Shown piece by piece: positions 1-12,400 of a DNA stretch of 64,000 nt (the first letter of the stretch is position 1; each line of letters begins with the position of its first letter). The stretch lies in assembly GCF_905475465.1 (NCBI RefSeq), contig NC_062240.1, positions 1,937,001-2,001,000 on the forward strand. Direction: 5' to 3'. The notes beneath the pieces were generated by a model. It saw only the letters and a list, made by a program, of their open reading frames with translations, was not told the origin of the DNA and made no database searches. The DNA comes from Pieris napi (Eukaryota > Arthropoda > Insecta > Lepidoptera > Pieridae). Both the position numbers and the translations under genes were made by a program.

Positions 1-344
1 GCTTAAATAACTATGGAAATTGGGTACAAAAACTCTATATAGAAGTCTTCGATCGCTATTGGAAATTACTAAACATAGATGGTGTTATTATATAATGTAC
101 AGTGATAAAATAGGTGTACAATTTGGCTGCATGTATTGTTTGGGCTCGTGTGGGAAATTTTAGAATCTTCTGTGTGATTTTACTTTGTCTAGCTACAAAT
201 GTTTGACACAATCAGACAGGGTTAGTGTTACGCATTTTAAGGATAATATAAGGAATTAAAAGATGCCATTGTTCGTGTAACTTTTATCATATTTTTCTCT
301 GTATAATAAAGTTTCCTTTATTTACATTTTGGTGTTTTTTTTGT

Positions 345-520
345 ATGCCGCCTTTTTCCCGTAATGGTAGGCAGGGACCCCGGGCCTCCACTTGCTATGA
401 AATACCTCTCTCGCTTCATCCACTTTTATTACATTCTGAAGTACATCATGGATTTCGTCCAGGCAGTGGCGGATTTACCTATTTTCAAGGTATAGGCTGT
501 GAAGTTTTTGCCGTCTTTGC
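345..520 (+). repeat. Dispersed repeat fragment
   Basis: GGTAGGCAGGGACC, CTCCACTTGCTATG and ACCTCTCTCGCTTCATCCA recur in reverse near 13095-13165. It is probably a LINE piece; the family was not identified. The short open frame here is incidental. Confidence 0.5.
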
Positions 521-1361
521 CTCAACAAATGTCATGTCTTAGATTATTTATACAATCCAACAATTTCGTTGAAATTGAACGAAATAAACGAAGAGATTTG
601 AATTGAATTATTAACTACATATATCTGTTTTACAGTACGTTGCGCCTACTGAAAATTCCATAGCAAACAAGGACGAACAACGTTACGCTAATAGTTTAGT
701 TTGAACCAACATCAAATAAGGAGGTAGGATCGGCCTGTAGGAATGTGATATGTGAATTAGGAACAATCCTATAATGCTAAACCTATATATAACTATAATG
801 ATATGCAGAGGCATCCCAAGGGCCTCCTTTATGAGAGTTAGTTGGAAAAACTCTAAGTAGACTTGCATACCAGCAGATAGCAGCAGAGAGGCTGGAGTGG
901 GTCGTGGATCTTCAAAAAAGGGTTTTGACGCTAAGGATATGAGTAAAAAATTCGCTAAGAAGCAGGGATATCTCTTAAAGTATTCGAGCATTTGATAAGT
1001 CAAACTGGCTTCCAAAAAGCTGAGTGTTTTGGGTAAGGCTAAGCAGTGTTTCACTGAGGTACAACGTATCCAGCTCTACAAGGCTTAAGTACGACCTCAT
1101 ATAGAAAACTGCTCACATCTCTGGGTCGGTGCTTCCAAATACCAGCTTCTTCCTATTGACCAAATTCAACAAAGGGCTTGTCGAATTGTCAATCTCTAAT
1201 GTATTACTGATCGATTCGATTCTCGCTATCTACACAGATACATTGCATGTGTATTCTACCAAATTGACTATGGAGAGTGTTCTAAAGAGTTGTTTGGGTT
1301 GATCCCTCCTGCCTCTTCATCCCCGTACGAACCGTATTAACTCAAAATCTCATCCGCATTA

Positions 1362-1791
1362 GGGGCCATCCATAAAGTACGTCACACGTTTATGGGGAGG
1401 GAGGGTATCACCGAAGTGTGACAAGGGGCATGGGGGGGTCAATACTTTTGTGACGTCACATGTTAAAATTTTAAATACTAAAACCATTGATATACAAAAA
1501 ACCCAAGATGCACAGTCTCGAATAAAAGTAACGCTCGAAAGTGTCCCGAAACACTATGTCTGTCTCTTTCTATAAGTTACAAGCATATATTATTGCAAAA
1601 TCAACCTTACGCGAATTGTTTAAAGTTGTTATTACAACGATTATTTTTAAATAAATACATAAATTTAAAAAATGTGTGACGTCACATCAAGAGGGGGGGG
1701 GGGGTTATAAAAATGTGACAACCTGTGACAAGGACGGGGGGAGGGGTTCAAAAGTCCTAAAATTCGTGTGACGTACTTTATGGATGGCCCC
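1362..1791. mobile_element. PIF/Harbinger-like MITE with TTA target duplication
   Basis: Ends GGGGCCATCCATAAAGTACG and its reverse complement, flanked by TTA at 1359-1361 and 1792-1794. A 3-bp TWA duplication is characteristic of PIF/Harbinger elements. Subterminal sequence including TGTGACGTCACAT is also inverted. It has no coding capacity. A fragment of another element lies inside (1486-1640). Confidence 0.75.
1486..1640 (+). mobile_element. Fragment of the 13213-type TIR element inside the MITE
   Basis: It begins ATTGATATACAAAAAACCCA and follows the sequence at 13213-13375 closely (AACGCTCGAAAGTGTCCCG, CCTTACGCGAATTG). The right half of the element is absent. Confidence 0.75.
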
Positions 1792-1955
1792 TTACCTTGA
1801 TGGCTGGAAGTCTTCCACGGTGTCACAAGACATTTTATTATGCGAGCTAGCAAACTGTAGAATCGACTCCCGGTGGGATTCCTCCCTGGGAGATACGACC
1901 TCCAATTCTCTAAAAAGGGCACAGTCCTTCCTCAAAGGCCTCTATAAATAAAATT

Positions 1956-2879
1956 TATATTTGGTATAGTTTCTTGTACCTATGAAGTATGAAGACATTC
2001 CTGTCGGTGAAAGAAACATTTACGCAATCCATTATTTGCTTATAATAGCATTTTCGCGACACCGTCAATGACACGTTGGTGCTATGTATTCTACAAACGT
2101 TTGTCGATATGCAGTTGTTTCGCTACTGTTACGTGAACGATGACTATGATATATATTGCGTAACTAACGGTTCGTAGCCATAATACTAACGGTATTTTAT
2201 GGCATAAGTTTCAGCATAATCGTGTAGTATTATAACTTATTCATATAACCCTCTAATAGGTTTTTAGAGAAGGGGAGGGCCGTACAGTTCAGCTAAAACG
2301 ACTACCGCAGTAAATTGTAATGAAACAATAGGGACAATATATTATTCTAATTTTTACGTTAATTTTATTTATAAAAAACATCACATCGTATAATTTTCTG
2401 TAGTGTAAGCAGTGACGTAATAAGAGGGTGGCAGGGCTAGCAAAATGCTACGGGCCCCCGACGCAAGAGGGCCCCGGCCCAAGAAATATTATGTTCTATG
2501 GATGAATGTGAAGTCATATGTCAAGTGTGTGACATATATAAAAGTTAGACTTCCAATTTTGTTTTTACTTTTTAGCGCTTAACGACGCTTGTTTTTATTG
2601 ATTAGCCCACTAACGAATATATCAAACTATGGATAACTGCTGTTTATTCTGTTATATTTCAAGAATAATTCAAATGAGTGCCTGAACTATATATTATGTA
2701 ACAAGCAAAGCAAAAATGACATACATACACGACAAATGTATTTATTTTATTTTTATACTAAATTAGCAGACTCGGCCAAACGTTGCTGTGGCTAAGGTTT
2801 TTGTTATATAACATAGTAGTAAACAATTCAAGGGAAATGGTAAGAGAACACCAGTCATGGGAACCACCATGCTTTTTTG
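1956..2879. other. Intergenic, no gene seen
   Basis: AT-rich. A small GC-richer patch at 2410-2475 (GGCCCCCGACGCAAGAGGGC) without coding sense. No repeat family recognised. Confidence 0.5.
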
Positions 2880-3147
2880 GTGGTTATGCCATAAATTGTA
2901 GCTTATGTGAAACGTTGGTACTTCCTACACAGCGCCATCTGTTAGAATTGTGACTGTCAAATAATAAACAAATAATTTGCAATACAATATTGCGGGGATA
3001 AATTAAGATTAGAATTAAGATGTAAGCTATCCTATCTTTTAAGTTAGATGAAGCTGCACACGGTGTGCAAATTTGATTGAAATCGGTTAAGTAGTTTAGG
3101 AGTCCATAGCGGACAAACAACGTGATACGTAATATATATATATAAGA
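2880..3147 (-). mobile_element. Helitron-like fragment
   Basis: On the minus strand it starts TCTTATATATATATATTACG after an A and carries the motif TTAACCGATTTCAATCAAAT, as in non-autonomous insect Helitrons. The 3' terminus is not clear. Confidence 0.45.
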
Positions 3148-3385
3148 TAAAAACAAACCAACGAGTCCAAATTTTAATAAACGAGGAACATAAACAAATA
3201 CCCAAGACAAGATCTCTAAGTGCAGTATTTTTTGCTTTTAAACTCTTCTAGCTAATCAAAATATTTCATCACTGAACATTAATAATACGAAATTATTGCA
3301 TTTGTAGTGGAAATGATGAAACATAAATGGTCATTGCAACTGTATCTAAGTTGTTATTATGGTTGTCGTCAGGATTTATTATAAA

Positions 3386-3809
3386 CTAGCTGGCCTGGCG
3401 AACATCGTACCGCCTAACAGTCGATTCTTAATTTTTTTTAAATACTTATTCTGCTATTCGGGACACCGGTCTAGCTAAGATAAAAAAAAGAAAGTTGATA
3501 AGACAACAAATCCATTATGTCAAAAAATAAAAATTTACCTTCCCGGAACCCCTCCACTAACACTTGAACTTTATGCTATGGTATTAAAGTTCAAATTGAC
3601 TTTTAAGGATTATTACGAATCTTTTGTATGGGAATATAGAAAAGTGTTGTTTTTAGACTTTCCACTCAATTTTTTTTTAATTTTTCTCTCCGTAAGAACC
3701 ATCCTCGTACTTCAAGGAATATTATAAAAAATAATTAGCAAAATCGGTTCTGCTGCTCTCGAGATTTGCGCTTAGCAACACATTCCGCGATTCATTTTAA
3801 TATTATAGA
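3386..3809 (-). mobile_element. Helitron-like non-autonomous element
   Basis: Minus-strand ends are TCTATAATATTAAAATG... and ...GGCCAGCTAG, inserted between A and T (A after 3809, T before 3386 on that strand). TC/CTAG ends and AT insertion are Helitron traits. No Rep/helicase is present. Confidence 0.55.
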
Positions 3810-3969
3810 TTAATTTTGAGCCTGTCACACATTTTGTTTAAAGATATGCATAAGGTAAACATTTCCTTTACAGTAGAAGTATTTATTATACACACAGAAA
3901 AGTCTATTTATGTACAGCCAGGTAGAAGAGCACAACCTGAGGTCTGACAACGGCCGCAAACGTTGCTGT

Positions 3970-4219
3970 TGGCCTCTGATTTCTGAATCTGTTTCATGAT
4001 CATTTTTAAATCTAATAGGCAAGTAGGTGATCAGCCTCCGGTGCCTGACACACGCCGTCGACTTTTTGGGTCTAAGACATGTCGGTTTCCTCACGATGTT
4101 TTCCTTCACCGTTCGAGCAAATTTAAATGCGCACATAGAAAGTTCCATTGGTGCATAGCCATCGAACCTACGACCTCAGGTATTAGAGTCCCACGCTGAA
4201 GCCACTAGGCCAACACTGC
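3970..4219 (-). mobile_element. tRNA-derived SINE
   Basis: Reverse copy of the common SINE of this window: tRNA-like head GCAGTGTTGGCCTAGTGGC with the box B-like segment degraded here, and body TCGACGGCGTGTGTCAGGCA. Open frames across it are shadows. Confidence 0.8.
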
Positions 4220-4669
4220 ACACTGCTGTTAAAAATTAAGTATTTATTATTCATTACCGAATACCGATGAAAGTGCTGAAACAAGCTACTGTCCTCTCTC
4301 TATGGTCAATAAATAAAAGTAAGACGGGTTTTATTTAATACAGATTATACAAATAATTTTTGGAATTTATTTTAGTTTTTACTCTTTAACCTAATTAATA
4401 TTTAGCGATTTGAACATAATACTGGTACATGATCTTTGATGGCATCCGTGTTTTTATAGGTTTACTTAATGAATTTATAATGTCAATTGATCAATTGAGA
4501 TGTTATATGAACTATTTTAATATCCGTAAATTAAGGTCGTCTGGTTAAAGGATAATGAGAATACAAAATCCATCATAAGGTCAAAGTCCAACAATTCGAA
4601 TTTTCTATGACACAACTTGAATGGTGTAGGTATTTAAAGTATTTTAAAGTAGAAAGTTAAATAGAATAG

Positions 4670-5353
4670 GAATTGTGTATCATAGCTACTTTCACAGCGT
4701 TATGTCGTACGGTATTCAACGGTGGTGTGCTGCTGCAGAGGTTCAATCCATATTTGTGCTGCAGAAGCGGGCTGTTCGGGGTATTTGTTGTGTTTCTCCG
4801 AGGGAGTCGGTATGGAATAAGTTTAAGGAATTAAATATGATGACACTATCTGGTCAATATATTCTTGAAGCCTTGTTGTATGTACAAAAAAATTGAAACG
4901 ATTTTAAAACAAATGGTGACTTTCACCAGTATAATACGCGAAATAGAACTAATTTGAGTGTACGACCAACCAGGCTCCAAAAGATAAACCACTCCTTATA
5001 TGGAAATTGTATTCGTTTTTACAACAAACTCCCAAGCGAAATTAGAGAATTATCGCTAAATAAATTCAAAGGCTTCGCTAAACGTAAATTAATCAATAAA
5101 GCTTTTTATAAATTTGACAAATACTTAAATGATCCTAATCCTTGGGATTGATTTTCTCCAGTTCAAACAATTTGCATGACAATACTTGGCGATTAAAAAG
5201 AGTGGCTCAAAGTTTCTTGCCAGTTCTTCTTACCCGCTCTACGCCCTTGACTTGCGAACTGGTAGTAAATGTAAATTTACAATTAATTTACTTTTTGACG
5301 ATTCATAAATGTTCTTGTTTACCTATATGAATAAAGATATTTTGAGTTTGAGT
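4670..5353 (+). mobile_element. LINE 3' end with TTTGAG tail
   Basis: It encodes the end of a reverse-transcriptase ORF in two open pieces, 4675-4896 (SYGIQRWCAAAEVQSIFVLQ, KRAVRGICCV) and 4954-5151 (NRTNLSVRPTRLQKINHSLY, IRFYNKLPSEIREL), split by a stop at TGA 4894. The 3' UTR ends AATAAAGATATTTTGAGTTTGAG, a short tandem tail in place of poly(A). Two more copies lie at 11252 and 48612. Confidence 0.75.
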
Positions 5354-5849
5354 TCGAATAGTAACAGTTACATTAGGAAATTACTGTATATAATATATTA
5401 GAAAATTTCATTAATATATATACAAAGTATATTTGTATAAAATATGTGAATTAAATAAGGTCCCGCACCACAAGAGTCGGGGGATATTGGGAAATTTATA
5501 TATACGTGTACGGTGCCTAGCTTCTAAATCTTTAATACGATTATTAAAATTACATAACACTTAAGAACTGCAATGTGTAATATAATAAATCTAGAAATAT
5601 TTTTATTTGGTCTAACGTAGGAAAAATTGAAGTATTCTGACACATACATTATTTAAAAAAGAATATAGATTCATAAAAGGGGAAAAAACCTAAAAACAAG
5701 ACATACTTGTGGAAATAATTTGCTTAAGAAATTATTATCGCCACGGGAACAGATTACAATGAGATCAATATGTATGACAATTTACCATTCTCTTAAATCT
5801 CTTTACGAAGGAAACGGATAGGCCGTAAATTTGAATAACAAGCATTAAC
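5354..5849. other. Intergenic, nothing recognised
   Basis: AT-rich sequence with TA-rich runs; no frame, repeat or site that I can support. Confidence 0.5.
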
Positions 5850-6290
5850 AAGATTTATTTATTTATTACAGAAATATATATAGTCTATAAGGATTACAGA
5901 CCATGTCAATACGATAATGTCGAGTTACAATAAATAAAATATGTATAATAAAGTACATATATATTATTGCACACATAATAGACACACTATCGCTACTGTG
6001 AATTCTTCCTGCGAACATATAAATATGTCGATAGTGTCGGAGACAGCATTCAGTAGGCGCAACGTCTTGGATAACGGGAATCTGTGCAACTGACTGGTTC
6101 TTGCCCTTGGTATCGCAAATAACCTTGGCCTTCGCCGTCGCACATATCCCATAGGTATCAAGAAACCCAGTTCTTGTAGTACATTTGGGTTGCACACTAC
6201 ACCCCTCAAGACATTTAGTACGTAGTATGCCAACTGTAAGTGCCGTCTGGTTTCCAATTTATTGTACCCCACCATCCCTAAGACAAATAA
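5850..6290 (-). mobile_element. LINE reverse-transcriptase C-terminal remnant
   Basis: The minus-strand frame 6275-5964 reads MVGYNKLETRRHLQLAYYVL, then VRRRRPRLFAIPRARTSQLH and TLRLLNAVSDTIDIF. This is the pattern found after the RT domain in jockey/CR1-like LINEs. It is broken on both sides. Confidence 0.55.
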
Positions 6291-6579
6291 TGTTGGAAAG
6301 ATGAAAATTTCGTATCTACAGCTTCGTTCAAAGCTATGTGTAGCCTTAAAAGTAACCTTTAATTGAAATAAGTACTATGAGTAATGTTTGAGTGAGTCAT
6401 TGACTAAATAAAAAAAACATCGTATTGAAATGACTAATTAATTCAATGTTTAACAATCTAATTTAATGCATAGTTCAAGAGTAATAATCAAGAAACATGT
6501 AAAGTTTTACAATTTTGAATGTTAACGAAAACTAGCGTAGCATCATAGCACTTATATAATATAATTTCAACAAACAAAT

Positions 6580-6790
6580 ATACAGTATCTACAATATACT
6601 TAACCTACATAGTAATAATTACAATAATAAAAGATTTGAAAATATAAAAAAAAAATTTTTTTTTGCGATACATACTTATTTGTTGAGCAAGGAAAGCAGC
6701 AGGAAAGCAGGGGTCACCGGTGCTATCTACCATGCGCCAACTTAAATCTTTAATTAGCGTACTTAAACCAACCACCCAAGGGTGCAAGAC
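6580..6790 (-). mobile_element. RLE-type LINE 3' UTR fragment, family 2
   Basis: GGGGTCACCGGTGCTATCTACC and GCGCCAACTTAAATC are shared with 47340-47450 and 59255-59345. Same family, 3' end only. Confidence 0.6.
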
Positions 6791-7364
6791 TTATATTTGA
6801 GCCGTTTCTTAGTATTTTAGTTTAAGAAGTTCGAATTTGAAAAGACTTTCTAGACAGTTAAGAAATGCGCGCAAATTATGCTTAATATACCTACTCCATA
6901 TAATGTTGTAACACTGTACATAATACTTTGTAGTTGAAGCGCAAACAAAGAACGACATCAAGGTGACCCATTTGGCAACTATAAAGGGAAAATAACATTC
7001 AACCATATTCATGACTTCAGTGATTAAACGGTTGGTTTGTTCAAGTTCGAGTGGCCTAGATTTGTTACCCTGTGAAACAATAATTGTTCCGAACTTGAAG
7101 GCACAAATATCTAGTCATCTGTCTAAAAGAAAATGATGTTTCATAATATAACTTTATGCGTAATATATTAAAAATATTTGTATGCGATGGGGGATCACTC
7201 TAGACGCCCTCGACCCCATAGGCACTCAAAAGACATATTATTACTATATATTTATATTAAAATTTCATTAACAATTAATCTACTATAATTTTTATCTGTT
7301 CCGAATAATATCTAATTTCTAATCAAAAACAATAACTAACGAGTAAAAGGAGTCTAAAAATACT
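6791..7364. other. Intergenic, nothing recognised
   Basis: AT-rich; the 67-codon frame at 7012-6809 has no features of a gene. Confidence 0.5.
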
Positions 7365-7515
7365 GGCAGCCCTTTAAATATCTAGACTAATTCTTTGTCC
7401 GAGGTAGCTGCCAGCTCTTCGGTCTCCTGTGATGTCGACTAACTAACGACTTTTTCCTTAAAAAGCCTTAAAGCATTAGACCCCACGGACCAAGGATCTA
7501 GACACCGAATGGGAC
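7365..7515 (-). mobile_element. RLE-type LINE 3' end fragment, family 1
   Basis: TCTTTGTCCGAGGTAGCTGCC, TTCGGTCTCCTGTGATGTCG and GACCCCACGGACCAAGGATC match 20510-20650. Confidence 0.75.
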
Positions 7516-9362
7516 AAATATATATTTTATATTATAATGTATTTTTTACTTTAAGTTGTATGAATGTTTATATTATAAAGTACGAGTCACTCAAATCTAT
7601 CTCTCCATCTATAATTGACAAGAGACCGGTTGGCCTTGCCTACGTCTAGATCGTTCGGAAACAAGGGCTGAATGAAGAATCTTGACGCATTCTTTTACGC
7701 ACTTCCCATACTAATTTACATTTACACTTAGATATTGCGTCCAGCGTAATTAATTACTATTTAGCGGTTTACACAAAGAAATCTTATAATGTTCAGTCTC
7801 CGTTGTACGGAAGTAAGACGATGTTAAACGGTGTAATAAAAATAAAGGCGTATTTTGTTTATAACTCTAATGTCTAATTACTACTAGACTACAGTATATT
7901 AGTACTATGAGCATAGTCCCAGCATGCCGCCAACTATCATAGGGTTTAGCTGACGACTATTTAAGCCTCGTTTTACTTTGGCGAAATATGCTTAAACAGA
8001 ATACAAAATAACCACAGCGCTAAATAACATGCATCATAAGCATACCCCACTTATACTAAATCTGTTTTTATTGTTTTGTTCTTATCTAAACTTTTAAATC
8101 TTTTTTTAATCGTGTAATCCATCTTTGGGTATATTTTTAGTATAGTTGTTTTTTTTGTTTTATATAATTTAATTTAGCTTACGAATGAGAGTCCTTAGCG
8201 GTACGAAATAAATGAATAACTAACATAACGTAATTAATAATTAATAACCTTTGATTTTACTAAAATGGCTATTATAATATATGCTTCAAAACCAACTTAT
8301 TTCAGAAAAATACCACTTTTTGAATTTAGAAATGACGAGAAAAAAAGGACTGTTCAAGATTTAATAAAATATCCATATATTTGGGTTTTACTTTAAATAT
8401 CATTTGCAAATAAAAATAAAATGGTGCCCAATAGGAAGTATTAAGTAGTTATTGATGTAATATTAATTTTTTTTTGTAAATTTGACATTTAATACGTGCA
8501 ATTTACGTCAGAAAACAATATAATCTAAATGTCAAATTTTCGTTTTCAAAGTAAATATTAAAAATAATGTGTTACATTATTTTTGCACGTGTTGCGTATT
8601 TAGAATGGGAAATCGTAATAAATTAACTACTTTTTATACGTAATTCGATATTATAATAATATTAGTTCTTACAGTTAACAATATAAATAAAACTAGCATT
8701 GTAAAGGGTGATAAGTCTAACATATACTTACTAAAACTTGAAATAATATGCCTTACGCAGTACTTAATTAATATAATCACTCATCAAGTAAGTAGAAACT
8801 TCACAAAATAAAAACAAATTAAATATGGTAATATACCCATAAACAACATATAACATAAGTAAATAAATAAAACAAAAATAAATAAATAATATCTAAAAAA
8901 ATAATAATAACTAAAACAAAATACAAAGTTGAACCTCATTAAGAGCATTATAAACAAAGTTACGGTAAGTTGGAAGATTGTTGTAAAATATATCAATACT
9001 TTCATAAATGTTAGTAATTAAGTTGTAACTGCGACACAGCCTATGAAGCTTTCAGCCCACCTAAGTATAGACTATAGAGTCGGGAAGGCTTGTTTTAGCT
9101 GGCCAATACTTTACTACTAATTTATGATTCACACAGACAAAAAATTATTAGATACTTTATTTGCAAATCTTTAGACACGCCAGAACCAGAGAGATTTAAA
9201 AAAATATTTAACCTTCATTAATCGAATTATGTCACCGAATAATTGATATTTCATTTGACATTAACAATCAAACACCAATGAGGGATCTATTACAAAACCA
9301 CGCAAGGGCTTCATAGACCGCATAACAATATCAGAAGCCTGTTGTAACGAAAACAGCGACAT
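7516..9362. other. Upstream region of gene 1
   Basis: AT-rich, no gene. A motif at 7988-8040 (AATATGCTTAAACAGAATAC, ACAGCGCTAAATAACATGCAT) recurs at 19817-19880, so the block is an old repeat or a shared regulatory stretch. No canonical hormone-response element was seen. Confidence 0.4.
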
Positions 9363-9370
9363 TATAAATA
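9363..9370 (+). promoter_or_regulatory. TATA box of gene 1
   Basis: TATAAATA lies 98 bp upstream of the exon 1 ATG. A transcription start about 30 bp downstream would give a 5' UTR of roughly 75 nt. Position and motif fit an arthropod core promoter; no transcript was seen. Confidence 0.65.
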
Positions 9371-9467
9371 CAAGTTACGGCCAGCCGCGCCTGAGTGTGT
9401 GAGTGGACGCCATAGACAGCGCCGAGACCGGGAAATTTTGACGTTTGCATTCGGAAAATCTGCCGCC

Positions 9468-9482
9468 ATGTTCGTTTTGAAG
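9468..9482 (+). CDS. Gene 1 exon 1 (15-nt coding micro-exon)
   Basis: ATG TTC GTT TTG AAG followed by the donor GTCAGT. It encodes MFVLK, the first residues of the signal peptide, and ends in phase 0. It matches the phase-0 acceptor at 16282, where the hydrophobic core TLLFAAVCACA continues. It is too short for ORF scans and was found by reading upstream for an ATG with a promoter and a compatible donor. Confidence 0.82.
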
Positions 9483-12400
9483 GTCAGTTTTGTTTTGTTT
9501 TATTTACCATTCATAACGTGAATTCTAAATTTAAAAATTTCTTTTTCGATTTTAAATTTATTATATTAAACTTTTTGAAATTAACACACTGTTATTATAA
9601 TTTACTTTGATACACAGGCCGTAAATTAAAGACTCCGTAGATTTTATATGTGACGTGTACATATTTCAAAAATAATTCCACTACAAAAGATTTACGAAAG
9701 ATATAATGCGAGCGCAACAGATACCGTGACAAATAGCAAAACAATATAATTTCGTAGCCTGCGTAGCATTTGAAGAATGTGCACCAATGGACTTTATTTC
9801 TATGTGCGCATTTAACATTCGCTCGAACGGTGAAGGAAAACATTGTGAGGAAACCGACACGTCTTAGACCCAAAAACTCGACGGCGTGTGTCAGGCACAG
9901 GAGGCTGTTCACCTACTTGCCTATTAGATTGAAAAAGGATCATGAAACAGATTCAGAAGTCTGAGGCCCAGAACTAAAGAGGTTGTCGCGCCACTGATTT
10001 ACTTTTTTATATATATTAAGCAATAATAAATTAATAAAAAATAAAGAATATTTTAGTCCATTTACGTAAAATTATGCTTAATTCCGTTCCGTATTATATT
10101 TATCGCGTTCAGACAATAAACGCAGCTTCTTCATTAAATAATATGTAATGATATTATCAGTATAGATAACAAAAATATTATACAATTTCCGTTTGCTTAT
10201 AAAACTAAATATTTCCGTTCTAATTTATATCGCAAAAAGATCTTAAGGACGTGAACTTTTGTTGCTCTAGAAACGTGCCAATAACAATTTATATTCACAA
10301 ATTATTTACGTTGAATGGGCTTGGTATAATGAAATATACTAGGCTTCCTTTCATATTTTTAAGACCAAAATAACATGATGATGCCTAGTGCCTACGAACA
10401 TTAAAGTATAGTAATAATTGCTAATGACTGAAGTGAATATATGGGACGTAATAGGATATATTTGCTAAAACTGTAATCAATAAGCAACCTTTTCTAATAA
10501 TATGGATTAATAAAATCATCATCATTAAAAGTTAAGATAAATTAAGATCTCTGATGTGATATATCATGCTATGCACACACACACACGCACACTGACATAC
10601 ACACACACACATTCAACTTTATTTCTGTAGTCATTTTTTTGTTTCATGTCACAGGTCCTTACCTAGCTTGGAAACCAGTCCCCCAATACTTTCTTAACTA
10701 TAATCGTATAGTTTGTTTCAAATGTTATATGGGAGAAAATAAATAATTTATTATTATTATATTAATCACTGAAGTGATTACTAGGAAATATAACAGATAT
10801 TGTGATACGTAAATAGTAGGTACTTTCCTCTATTCATAAATAAATCAACACTGGTCAGTTATACCTAAAAAATCTGCTATACATATGTTGTCTAACTCCT
10901 TACATAATAATGTAGTATTTTTAATTATAAAATTATTCAAACGCCTGTGAATATAGGAATGCTTAGTGTAGGCGTGGTCTTATGCAATGAGACCTAAATT
11001 ATTGACCAGTTCGATCTAGGCTGGCTAGGAAGCAATCATGTTGACTAAGCTTAATTTTATGGAATTTCTTACCAATTGACATAGTTACTAATAAATAGTT
11101 GAAGTATTGACCTTATTCTCGATACGATTGGAATTTAAACTATTCATATAAAAGACATAAACGCGCGCCAGGATTAAATATATACCTATAAAGATTGTAT
11201 TAAGGTTCTGTTATGTACAAATTTCCACAATAGTTTTTTTTTAAATCGGCTACATCAAACTCAAAATATTTTTATTCATATAAGTACACTTATGAACGTC
11301 AAAAAAGAAGTTAAATTAATTGTAAATTTACATTTACTACCAGTTCGCAAGTCAAGGGCGTAGAGTGGGCAAGACGAACTGGCAAGAAGCCTAGCCTATC
11401 AGGAACGCAAACAGGCAGATATGTGATCGAGTGGCTAAGCAGCAAGGGAGTGTCAAAATCTCTTCTTTCTTAAAAAGGGACATTATTAACTTATAGGGAG
11501 ACGCTTTAAGTTATAGGACAATAGTTGTAGGACCTTAAGTTTGTCAGTGATATTTAATGACATTATTTTACTTTTAATTCTAATTACGACTAGATTCAAG
11601 AGAAAATTGCAATAACTTAGTTATGTTCGGCCGTAATACATTTTATATTATTTTGTTGGTTTATACGTACAAGCTTTGTCTTCAATAAAAAACGACTTTT
11701 ACTATGTTACTCGTATTATATTTCACTTGTCTAACTAAATAATTGTCCGTAGAATAATTATTATTAACGCACAATGGACCAAACGGGCGTGATAGTGCGG
11801 GTACTGAGTCCACACTACACTATATTGATTTCGTAGTTAATCTATATTAAACCTATTTAGTAGAGCAACTTATTTTCAAGCCCAAAGACTCGCCAGACAC
11901 TAATTACTTACATTACGTGAAAATTGGTACGACCTTGAGCGTAACAATTTGGAATTCCACAGCAGGCGTAGTAATTGTGAAATGGAACTAGGCCAAGCGC
12001 CCGGCGTTGCCCAAACTTCTCTATGTAGCATGCTAATTGATACATTTTGAATTGTAATCGATTGTTAGTGGAATTTCAATAAGCTACTATGTAAGATCCC
12101 ATTTATGGTGTCTTTGAGTAAGTGCTTGAACGGAAGCAACCTTGGAACGGAATGACACACCACACGCTATATAAACTTTCTTATTATTTACTATAGAGAG
12201 ACTTAATACTTATATTACATACTTTTATTTTATTATTTATTTATTAACACTTCGTTGCATCTACATAAATATAGTACAATTGACATAATTAAATAAAAAG
12301 GAGAGCAACTGGCAGCCTTATCGCTTTCGAGCGATCTCTTCCAGGCAACCACTGTGAGAAAAGAAAAAAAAGAGTATTAAATTACATAAGGTAGGCAAGA

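Larger units (their letters stand above)
1005..1955 (+). mobile_element. Degenerate LINE 3' end interrupted by a MITE
   Basis: The stretches 1005-1358 and 1795-1955 align by eye with 25180-25720 of the intact LINE (TTCCAAAAAGCTG, CAGCTTCTTCCTATTGACC, TTGGGTTGATCCCTCCTGCC). The copy is full of stop codons and ends near CTCAAAGGCCTCTATAAATA. The break falls where the MITE at 1362-1791 has inserted. Confidence 0.85.
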
